From contig JAADFM010000029.1 in NCBI GenBank assembly GCA_013152845.1, forward strand, positions 1,817-8,367: a DNA stretch of 6,551 nt. Direction: 5' to 3'. The notes beneath the pieces were generated by a model, which did no database searches, was not told the DNA's origin, and saw only the letters and a list, made by a program, of their open reading frames with translations. The position numbers and the translations under genes are program-made. This DNA comes from Methanobacteriota archaeon. GTDB taxonomy: Archaea; Hydrothermarchaeota; Hydrothermarchaeia; Hydrothermarchaeales; JAADFM01. Of the stretch, positions 1 to 5,463 are shown piece by piece (position 1 is the first letter of the stretch; each line of letters opens with the position of its first letter).

Positions 1-2529
1 TGCGGCAACGCCGGTTGAACCTGCGGCCTGGGACTGTATCCCGTAGCCCGCGCCGTCCAGGAGCACGTGGCTGGCCTGGATGTCTATGCATACCGGGCCG
101 GTGGATACCAGGTCCCCGGCCAGGACATAGGCCCCGGGGGAGGTTATGTTCTGACAGGAGAAGATGGTAAAGGCGGTAAAGGAGACGTCGGAGTAGTTTG
201 CGGCGTTCCAGTTGCCGAAGGTGTCCATGGCATAGACCGCGGTCACGTTATAGGTACCTGCCAGGGACGTGTCGGTCCATGTGTGGTAGAACTCGGTGCC
301 GTTCTCGTACTCGATACCGGCCCAGACCCCGGTCCAGTTCACCGCATCCGAGCTGCCTGCCTCGGTGTCCAGATTGACGGCCCTTATCTCGAAGCGCCTG
401 TTGGCCGGGTCCTTCCATGCGTCCAGGAGGACGGGGTCGGTCACAGCCAGGGTGAAATTGGCGTCGGTGGTGTCGGGACCGTTCCCGGTATAGACCTGGT
501 CGAGGCCGAGGAGGTACCCGGTGGTGTAGCCGGTGCCGTTGTAGATTCCCACCTCGAGGTCGGGGTCGAGGTTGCCTGCGGCAACGCTCCCGGAGGGGTC
601 GTAGAAGCTCACCGTCACCTGCAGGACCACCCGGGTCAGGTTGAGGTATTCCCTGCCCGAGGTGTAGCTGTACTCCACGAAGGGGACGCTGCCGTCGTTG
701 TCAGGGCCGGAGACGTCAACCACCTGGAAGCTGACGTCGTCGTTGTCGTACCAGCTGCCCACGTTGGCGCACTCGTCGTTCTCGCCGTCCCAGTCCACGA
801 TGCACCTGACCCAGTGGGGGCCCAGGGTGCTACCGGCGGTGAGTGTCGCTGTCCTGTTGACGAGGCCGGCGCCGGAGACCCTGCCCCGGGCAAGCCGCGA
901 CCATGCGCCCCCGTCGTAGTAGTAGATGTAGTACTCGTCCCCGATGAAGATATAGGGGTCGAACTCGCATGTCACCCCCACGGTGTCCCCGGGCAGCACG
1001 GATGTGGAGTCTATGTAGACCTCGTTTACGGAATCATCGCTTCCCGTGCCCGTGGGACATGTATCGAAGGTGTTGTCGCCCCCGGTCTCCGGCGGGCCGG
1101 TCCCGCAGTCGAACCCCCACTCCCCCGAGCAGGTCTTGGGTGAGTAGTCCGTGGGCGGCACCCCGGCCCTGGCCTCCCTCTCGCCGGGCTCAAGGTCGGT
1201 TGAGTTCTCCCAGAACCACCGGTAGACCTTGGCAAGGGTCCTGTTCACCACGGTCCCGTTGGGGTACATGAAGCTCGCCACCGCCGTATCCACCATGCTC
1301 CTGTCCCAGATGGAGACGTTGAACCTGACGGTCTCGCCCGGGGAGACCCTCGTCGCGTTCAAGGCCGGGGAGGATATGGTAGGCCCCACGTAGTCCCCGA
1401 CATAGATGGTGACGTCGTCGTTGTCGTCGTAGCTGCCGGCCCCGCAGGTATCGGTGGTCTGGCCGTTGTACTGGTTTATGACCCTTATGGTGTGGTTCCC
1501 GTAGACATCGTCCAGGGTCCAGGTCTTGCTCATGAACTGGAAGCCGGTGGCAGGGCAGGGGTCGGTGAAGGCAACAACCCGCCAGTCAGGGTTCTCGGTG
1601 TCGTTTGTGTAGACGAAGTTTATGTTGTCATTGACCCCGTTCCAGCAGTAGACCCAGGCGTCCACCCGGATGGTGTCCCCGGGGCGGAAGAGGGTGCCGT
1701 TGAGGTCGGTGACCGTTATGTTCTCCACCGATTCGTCCACCTGGTACGTCCCGCTTGTGCCGTCGGTGCACCCGTCGATGGTGTTGGGCTGGTTGGGCTC
1801 GGGGGTGGCCAGGGTGTCCCTGGACATGATGAGGGCGGAACCAGCAACACAGGGGGAGGTATTGCAGTAGATGGCACCGGCCTCGGCAAAGCCCGGGTCG
1901 TCAGGGGTGATGGTGAAGGTGTACTCCCGGCCGGGCACGATGTCCATCACCTTGGTCCAGCCGCCTTCCACCCTGCATACCTCCCGCTTCAGGTTCTTAT
2001 CGCCGGTGCACGTCCGGGTGGTAACGCAGGTCCGGGTCGCAAAATCCCAGGTGGAGCACTTGAAGAGCTGGGAACCCCTGGCAACGGCGGTGACCTGGGC
2101 GGACTGGAAGTCCAGCCGTGTGGGGTCGATGGCATACACCCGCTTGAAGACCGTCCTGTCGAAGGCCCATTCCGGCACCTCCTCGATGCGCAGGTCCAGG
2201 AAGGGCCAGGATGTGTTCAGGCCCTCAAACCGTATCCTCCTGACGGGGGAAGCCCCCCTGAAGCTCAGGGTCCCCGAGGAGATGTGGCCCTGCCTCCCCT
2301 CTTCCCTGAACTCCACCACATACGGCCTGCCCCGGCCCGGCGAGACCGTCCAGTGCACACCGCCGTACCCCTCCGTGCAGCCGGTGTCGCCGCTCAGGTA
2401 CCCGTCCTGGAGGTAGTACCCCAGAGAGGTGTCCGGGCAGGAGGTTCCGCCGTTGGCTGCCGCTGCCCCCCCCGTGTATAGCATGAAACCTAAGACAGCC
2501 CCGATGAGCAGGGCGGAAGTTCTTTCCAT
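1..2529 (-). CDS. Large secreted surface glycoprotein with beta-helix domain (3' end outside window)
   Basis: This frame stays open for 843 codons and leaves the window at base 1, so the C-terminus is missing. I chose the ATG at 2529 because GGTGA lies 7 nt upstream and residues 1-25 form a signal peptide (MERTS, hydrophobic stretch to about 20, then GAAAA, likely cut near A25). An in-frame ATG at 2556 would put nine polar residues before it. Residues about 37-216 form a beta-rich N-terminal domain with an LFKCSTWDF motif (155-163) and PGREYTF (199-205). Residues about 252-378 and 489-604 are two copies of a Cys module. Ig-like segments lie between and after them, including GPTISSPALNATRVSPGET (382-400). 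Residues 792-843 (CQNITSPGAYVLAGD, later HVLLDGAGYGI) match the opening of archaeal NosD/right-handed beta-helix repeats. About 20 N-glycosylation sequons and 20 cysteines suggest a glycosylated, disulfide-stabilised extracellular protein. Its ligand or role is unknown; anchoring would be decided by the unseen C-terminus. Confidence 0.5.
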   Translation of the reverse strand, partial: MERTSALLIGAVLGFMLYTGGAAAANGGTSCPDTSLGYYLQDGYLSGDTGCTEGYGGVHWTVSPGRGRPYVVEFREEGRQGHISSGTLSFRGASPVRRIRFEGLNTSWPFLDLRIEEVPEWAFDRTVFKRVYAIDPTRLDFQSAQVTAVARGSQLFKCSTWDFATRTCVTTRTCTGDKNLKREVCRVEGGWTKVMDIVPGREYTFTITPDDPGFAEAGAIYCNTSPCVAGSALIMSRDTLATPEPNQPNTIDGCTDGTSGTYQVDESVENITVTDLNGTLFRPGDTIRVDAWVYCWNGVNDNINFVYTNDTENPDWRVVAFTDPCPATGFQFMSKTWTLDDVYGNHTIRVINQYNGQTTDTCGAGSYDDNDDVTIYVGDYVGPTISSPALNATRVSPGETVRFNVSIWDRSMVDTAVASFMYPNGTVVNRTLAKVYRWFWENSTDLEPGEREARAGVPPTDYSPKTCSGEWGFDCGTGPPETGGDNTFDTCPTGTGSDDSVNEVYIDSTSVLPGDTVGVTCEFDPYIFIGDEYYIYYYDGGAWSRLARGRVSGAGLVNRTATLTAGSTLGPHWVRCIVDWDGENDECANVGSWYDNDDVSFQVVDVSGPDNDGSVPFVEYSYTSGREYLNLTRVVLQVTVSFYDPSGSVAAGNLDPDLEVGIYNGTGYTTGYLLGLDQVYTGNGPDTTDANFTLAVTDPVLLDAWKDPANRRFEIRAVNLDTEAGSSDAVNWTGVWAGIEYENGTEFYHTWTDTSLAGTYNVTAVYAMDTFGNWNAANYSDVSFTAFTIFSCQNITSPGAYVLAGDLVSTGPVCIDIQASHVLLDGAGYGIQSQAAGSTGVAA
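718..1065 (-). repeat. Cys-rich surface module, copy 2 (residues about 489-604)
   Basis: This is the second copy of the module, separated from copy 1 by about 110 residues. It opens with DTCPTGTGSDDSVNEVYI, continues with VLPGDTVGVTCEF, and closes with DECANVGSWYDNDDVSFQV. Cysteines 491, 521 and 587 align with 254, 295 and 362 of copy 1. The middle has diverged strongly (a Tyr-rich GDEYYIYYYDGG segment here), so the duplication is old or only the framework is under constraint. Confidence 0.7.
1396..1776 (-). repeat. Cys-rich surface module, copy 1 (residues about 252-378)
   Basis: This is the first copy of a module within the surface protein. It opens with DGCTDGTSGTYQVDESV, continues with a strand ending FRPGDTIRVDAWVYCW, and closes with DTCGAGSYDDNDDVTIYV. 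Cysteines 254, 295 and 362 have counterparts in copy 2. At DNA level the DNDDV codons share an identical 17-bp stretch (1411-1427) with copy 2 (733-749). The fold is presumably Ig-like; I do not recognise a named family. Confidence 0.7.
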
Positions 2530-2536
2530 CAGGTTT

Positions 2537-2541
2537 TCACC
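2537..2541 (-). promoter_or_regulatory. Shine-Dalgarno GGTGA of the surface glycoprotein gene
   Basis: GGTGA on the minus strand lies 7 nt before the ATG at 2529. It decides the start in favour of this ATG over the in-frame ATG at 2554-2556, which has no such site and sits only about 6 nt after the predicted transcription start. Confidence 0.75.
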
Positions 2542-2583
2542 AGACCCCTCTGCCATGTTTTTTAATGGGAAATCCCCTGCCCC

Positions 2584-2591
2584 CATATAAA
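2584..2591 (-). promoter_or_regulatory. TATA box of the surface glycoprotein gene
   Basis: The minus strand reads TTTATATG here, a good archaeal TATA element. Initiation about 25 bp downstream, near 2563, would give a leader of roughly 33 nt that contains the GGTGA site. The downstream stretch also contains a small inverted repeat GGGAAATCCC (2567-2576), between the TATA box and the expected start, which could be chance. Confidence 0.65.
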
Positions 2592-2663
2592 TAGCTTAAG
2601 TTGACAATATTGACTCCCTGGTGCCATTTATTGTGGAACGTCTTCCGGGCAGGGAAATAACCC

Positions 2664-2670
2664 TTTTAAA
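2664..2670 (+). promoter_or_regulatory. TATA-like box of the EpsI-like gene (leaderless)
   Basis: TTTTAAA is centred 27 bp before the ATG at 2694, so transcription would begin at or next to the start codon. No Shine-Dalgarno sequence is seen between this box and the ATG, in agreement with a leaderless transcript. Confidence 0.6.
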
Positions 2671-2693
2671 GGACCGGGTACCATAACCCTTCC

Positions 2694-3338
2694 ATGAAAC
2701 TGCCCCTCGACCGGCGGGAACGGGAGCTCCTGGCCTTTGTGGTGCTCCTCCTCGCCGCCTCATGGCTGCCCGTGCTCCTCACCGAGCCCGGGCCCGGGGA
2801 CGCCCTCCCGGAGGAACTCCTGGAGCGGCCCGAGGAGCTCTTCCCCGACATCCCGGGCTACACAAAGGCCAGCGTTTCCTCCAAATTCAGGAACCTGGTT
2901 CCCGTCCTGGAAAGCGACTACATAGCGGCCTACACCTACACCTCCGAGTCGACCCGCAGGCCGGTCTGGGTCCTCATCCAGAAGGCCGACAAGCCCGAGT
3001 CCTTCCACGGGCCGAAAATCTGCTACAAATTCCAGCACTGGACCATCGTCCGCGAGGACACAAAGACGGTCAGGGGAAAGGACGTGGAGTACCTCCTGGT
3101 GGAAAGGGAGGGAAACCAGAGGGAGGTGGTCTACTGGTACTTCACCGTCTTTGAAAAGGAGCAGAAGTACTTCCTATTCTACCTGCCGAGGCCCAAGGAA
3201 ATCATCTACATCCGGGTCGAGACCCCCTACGACGAGGATGCCATGGACCGGGTGGACGAGGTGACCCGGTGGATGTTCACCCACATCTACGGGAAGATCG
3301 AGGAGGTCACCGGGGAAGGGGCCCTCCCAAAAGGTTAA
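2694..3338 (+). CDS. EpsI-like exosortase/archaeosortase-associated membrane protein
   Basis: The 214-residue product has one N-terminal membrane helix (about residues 12-29, after the basic MKLPLDRRERE) and a hydrophilic domain that probably faces outside. The resemblance to EpsI (DUF3485) rests on spaced motifs: FPDIPGY (50-56) before a repeated-strand region, SFHGPKICYKFQHWTI (103-118), which parallels the conserved His-x-Pro...Cys...Gly-Trp-x-Ile block, and VVYWYFTVF (145-153), which parallels the Tyr-Trp block near the end of the family. H105, P107, C110 and W116 are the residues to note. EpsI-like proteins occur beside or fused to exosortases, the membrane transpeptidases that process sorting-signal proteins and help exopolysaccharide export; their own biochemical role is not firmly established. 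The gene is divergent from the surface glycoprotein gene and is followed by the protease gene after 25 bp. No exosortase or archaeosortase is visible in the window. A generic archaeal exported protein remains possible. Confidence 0.68.
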   Translation: MKLPLDRRERELLAFVVLLLAASWLPVLLTEPGPGDALPEELLERPEELFPDIPGYTKASVSSKFRNLVPVLESDYIAAYTYTSESTRRPVWVLIQKADKPESFHGPKICYKFQHWTIVREDTKTVRGKDVEYLLVEREGNQREVVYWYFTVFEKEQKYFLFYLPRPKEIIYIRVETPYDEDAMDRVDEVTRWMFTHIYGKIEEVTGEGALPKG

Positions 3339-3341
3339 TAT
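3327..3341 (+). promoter_or_regulatory. BRE/TATA promoter of the protease gene, overlapping the upstream stop codon
   Basis: CCAAAAGGTTAATAT contains an A-rich BRE-like part and a TTAATAT box centred 26 bp before the ATG at 3364. The TAA stop of the EpsI-like gene (3336-3338) is inside it. The spacing predicts a leaderless transcript, so the protease gene may be transcribed independently of the gene upstream. Confidence 0.6.
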
Positions 3342-3363
3342 CCTCTCCCTGCCATTGCCTTTC

Positions 3364-4185
3364 ATGGTATCCGGGGAGACCGCCGTCCTGGCCCTCAACC
3401 TGCCCATCGTCCTCTACCTGGGGTACGCCCTGGGGCCGATGGAGAGGAGGGTTTCCAGGAGGATGGTCCTGGCGGTCCTCTTTTTCCTGGCCGTGGCCGC
3501 AGCCGAGGGGGTATTCAGCTACGTGAACTCGAATTACGGTGTGCTGCTCCACATGGGGGTGGTAACGTGCGCCCTAGTGGCCGGCCGCTACCTGGACGAG
3601 GCGGATACGAGGGTCGTCCATGCCTTCATCCTGGTCTCCCTACTGCGCATCGTCAACGCCGCCCTGCCCCTGGAGGGGATATACATCTACTACCAGTTCC
3701 TGGTAATCTACTCCATCCTCCTCCTCTCCCTGGCACTCTACATCCACCGCCACGGGATGAGCCTGGCGGAACTGGGGATAAAGGCGCCCCGGGGCAGGCT
3801 GGTCGGCCTGGGAATCCTCCTCGGGGTCCTCTTCGGCTTCTCGGAGCATGTCGTCATCGGCCAGGCCGCAATCATGCCCAGGTTCCTCTGGGCCTCCATC
3901 TTTGTCTTCTTCCTCCTCGGTACGGTGGAGGAGCTCATCTTCAGGGGGGCCCTCCAGACCGCCTTGGAGGACGTCAACCCCCTCTTCGCCATCCTCCTCT
4001 CCTCGGCGGTCTTCAGCACCATGCACAGCATTTGGGTCAGGCCCATGGAGTACCTATACACCTTCTACGTGGGGGTGGTCCTGGCCCTCATATTCCACAG
4101 GACCAGAAACCTCGACTGCCCGATCGTGGCCCACACCGTCATCAACTTCGTCCTCTTCCAGGTGATACCCTTCAAGCTGGCCTGA
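3364..4185 (+). CDS. CPBP (CAAX/Abi-type) intramembrane metalloprotease
   Basis: The product has 273 residues from the ATG at 3364. A TTG at 3355 is in frame but lies too close to the TATA-like box at 3335-3341, which is 26 bp from the ATG. The protein is almost entirely membrane helices, probably about eight. All three catalytic motifs of the CPBP (Abi/Rce1-type) family are intact in the C-terminal half: E189-E190-x-x-x-R194 (EELIFR), F217-x-x-x-H221 (FSTMH) and H257-x-x-x-N261 (HTVIN). The glutamates and histidines are the expected metal and water ligands within the membrane. Family members cleave prenylated proteins, bacteriocin precursors or other membrane substrates; the substrate here is unknown. 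Location beside an EpsI-like gene is suggestive, because one bacterial exosortase type (XrtE) is fused to a CPBP domain. The gene ends 4 bp before the convergent DUF1616 gene. Confidence 0.92.
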   Translation: MVSGETAVLALNLPIVLYLGYALGPMERRVSRRMVLAVLFFLAVAAAEGVFSYVNSNYGVLLHMGVVTCALVAGRYLDEADTRVVHAFILVSLLRIVNAALPLEGIYIYYQFLVIYSILLLSLALYIHRHGMSLAELGIKAPRGRLVGLGILLGVLFGFSEHVVIGQAAIMPRFLWASIFVFFLLGTVEELIFRGALQTALEDVNPLFAILLSSAVFSTMHSIWVRPMEYLYTFYVGVVLALIFHRTRNLDCPIVAHTVINFVLFQVIPFKLA

Positions 4186-4189
4186 TGCT

Positions 4190-5023
4190 TCATCCCCTGA
4201 CGTCCACCCAGAGGTGGAGCTCCCGGTAGGGCTCATCCGAGGTCCCGTTGAACAGTAGGAACTCCAGCTTCAGGTCCTCCCCGGTTATGTCCGGCACCAC
4301 CTCCACCGGCGCCTCTATGCTCTGGTTGTGCCCGAGGGTGATGTCCTGTCTCCGAAGGAGGGTGCCGTCCAGCCTGATTTCCAGGGTGTAGTCCATCTCC
4401 CGGTACTCGTGGTTGGCTATCCCCACGGTGATGGGGTATGCCTCCCCCAGGGTCATGTTTGTGGGGTATCCTCCGGCCCTGCCACCGGGGCCGAGGATGT
4501 AGAACTCGGTGAACTTCTCGCCTTCCTTCGGCATCTTTATGACATAGACCAGGGCACCCGCCGCGGCCAGGATGGAGATGACCAGGAGGACGGTGAGGGC
4601 CCTCTCCAGCCTTGAGCTGCCCTTCCAGTCCAGGAGCTCATCGAGTTCCGGCCGGAGGTCCACCGCGAACCGCTCTTCCTCCGGGACCTTCCAGCGGCGG
4701 TACTGGGCAAGCGCTACCATGGCCAGGATGAAGAGGGTGAGGCTTGCGGCCACCGGCTGGAACCTTATCCCGAAGGGGGTGTAGTTGAGCAGGAGGCCGA
4801 TGAGGGGTACGACGGCAATACTGAGCCCGAAACTCAAGGCCGTCCTCTCTATGCCGTCCAGGTCGGCCTTCCTCACAAAGAGGGCCGCAATGAGGGAGTA
4901 GCCCGGAAGGAACAGGACGAAGATAAGCCCAAGGGGCACCCTGAGGAGCTCCCATTCGAAGGACATCCATGTGAAAACGACCAGCAGGACCGCCAGGGCC
5001 AGGTCCCTGTCGAGGCGCCTCAT
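4190..5023 (-). CDS. DUF1616 membrane protein with extracellular C-terminal domain
   Basis: The 277-residue product begins with four probable membrane helices (about 8-20, 27-50, 61-80 and 88-107). A cytoplasmic acidic/basic stretch (110-140) and a fifth helix (142-163) follow. The remaining 110 residues form a beta-rich, presumably external domain. The FTEFYILGPGGRAGGYPTN run (171-189) is the signature I associate with DUF1616, a family common in archaea, often as a membrane stub or fused to other envelope domains. Three sequons (N189, N233, N259) support an outside location. The family function is unknown; the domain resembles an Ig-like or CARDB-type fold. I chose the ATG at 5023 because a TATA box is centred 28 bp upstream. 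The in-frame GTG at 5038, which would add five residues, is only 13 bp from that box. The gene is convergent with the protease gene and divergent from the toxin-antitoxin operon. Confidence 0.85.
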   Translation of the reverse strand: MRRLDRDLALAVLLVVFTWMSFEWELLRVPLGLIFVLFLPGYSLIAALFVRKADLDGIERTALSFGLSIAVVPLIGLLLNYTPFGIRFQPVAASLTLFILAMVALAQYRRWKVPEEERFAVDLRPELDELLDWKGSSRLERALTVLLVISILAAAGALVYVIKMPKEGEKFTEFYILGPGGRAGGYPTNMTLGEAYPITVGIANHEYREMDYTLEIRLDGTLLRRQDITLGHNQSIEAPVEVVPDITGEDLKLEFLLFNGTSDEPYRELHLWVDVRG

Positions 5024-5046
5024 GGAGGATAGTTTCACGCCCGTTA

Positions 5047-5063
5047 CATATAAAGATTTAAAT
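5047..5063. promoter_or_regulatory. Back-to-back TATA boxes for DUF1616 (minus) and MNT (plus) genes
   Basis: Within 17 bp there are two TATA elements facing opposite ways. TTTATATG on the minus strand (5047-5054) is centred 28 bp from the DUF1616 ATG, and ATTTAAAT on the plus strand (5056-5063) is centred 26 bp from the MNT ATG. Both genes are predicted to be leaderless. The two TBP sites are so close that simultaneous occupancy may be hindered, which could couple or oppose expression of the two genes. Confidence 0.6.
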
Positions 5064-5085
5064 GAGGCAGGGAGTAATTTGAAGT

Positions 5086-5463
5086 ATGGACATCCATATA
5101 ACCGAGAGGCTGAAGGCCATAGAGGGGTTCGAAAAGGTAAAATTCATAATCCTGTATGGTTCCAGGGCCGGAGGACATGAGAGAAGGGGTTCTGACATCG
5201 ACCTCTGCATCTACTATGACGGGGAACCTGAAGAGGCATCGAGGTTCAGGTTCAAGGTCCTTTCAGAACTGTTTGACGACAGATATGATGTCCAGGTCTT
5301 CCAGCAGCTTCCCCTCTACGTCCGGGTCCAGGTCCTGCAGGGGGAGGTCATCTACTGCAGGGATACGCGCTTTCTATACGAGACTGCCCGGGATACAGTA
5401 AAGGAGTTCGAATCATTCAAGCACCGGTTTTACGATTATATCGGGGAGAAGGCAATCCCATGA
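5086..5463 (+). CDS. mntA: MntA-like minimal nucleotidyltransferase antitoxin
   Basis: The product has 125 residues and the full catalytic signature of the minimal nucleotidyltransferase (MNT) fold. G25-S26 in LYGSRAGG is followed after ten residues by D37-x-D39 (GSDIDL), and a third carboxylate is D68 in the strand YDVQVF. The later LYVRVQVLQGEVIYCRDT (77-94) is also typical of the family. In characterised MntA-HepT pairs, MntA transfers AMP units from ATP to a tyrosine of the HEPN toxin and so silences its RNase activity; that reaction is inferred here from the intact motifs and the neighbour. The ATG at 5086 has a TATA box 26 bp upstream; a weak GGGAG (5071-5075) lies 10 nt before it. The stop overlaps the toxin start by 4 bp (ATGA), so translation is probably coupled. 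GC is about 52%, lower than that of the envelope genes. Confidence 0.93.
   Translation: MDIHITERLKAIEGFEKVKFIILYGSRAGGHERRGSDIDLCIYYDGEPEEASRFRFKVLSELFDDRYDVQVFQQLPLYVRVQVLQGEVIYCRDTRFLYETARDTVKEFESFKHRFYDYIGEKAIP

Noticed and set aside
67..1143. Plus-strand open frame of 358 codons
   Set aside because: It is antisense to the surface glycoprotein. Its translation is a Val/Gly/Pro-rich string without domains, whereas the minus-strand frame reads through 843 codons with a signal peptide, sequons and recognisable modules.
733..1427. GTC/GAC triplet-rich stretches as microsatellite repeats
   Set aside because: They encode the Asp-Asn-Asp-Asp-Val ends of the two surface modules and are explained by codon choice and duplication of the module.
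1871..2416. Second plus-strand open frame of 181 codons in the same region
   Set aside because: It overlaps both the antisense frame above and the real minus-strand gene, and shows no domain or signal.
1492..2481. Plus-strand open frame of 329 codons
   Set aside because: It is also antisense to the surface protein, has biased Val/Gly/Pro composition and no motif, and no promoter or ribosome-binding site was seen; it is a product of high GC.
2567..2576. GGGAAATCCC inverted repeat in the surface-gene promoter
   Set aside because: Arms are only 4 bp, with a 2-bp centre; too short to call an operator without comparison to relatives.
3640..4026. Minus-strand acidic frame of 128 codons opposite the protease gene
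   Set aside because: The Glu/Asp-rich composition is what antisense of Leu/Phe/Ile-rich membrane segments gives; no motif.
4186..4189. Possible terminator between the convergent protease and DUF1616 genes
   Set aside because: The gap is only 4 bp, and I see neither a T-rich run nor a hairpin at the gene ends that would support a terminator.
3567..4229. Alternative plus-strand frame of 220 codons within the protease gene
   Set aside because: Its translation is Pro/Gly/Arg/His-rich, while the main frame has all three CPBP motifs.
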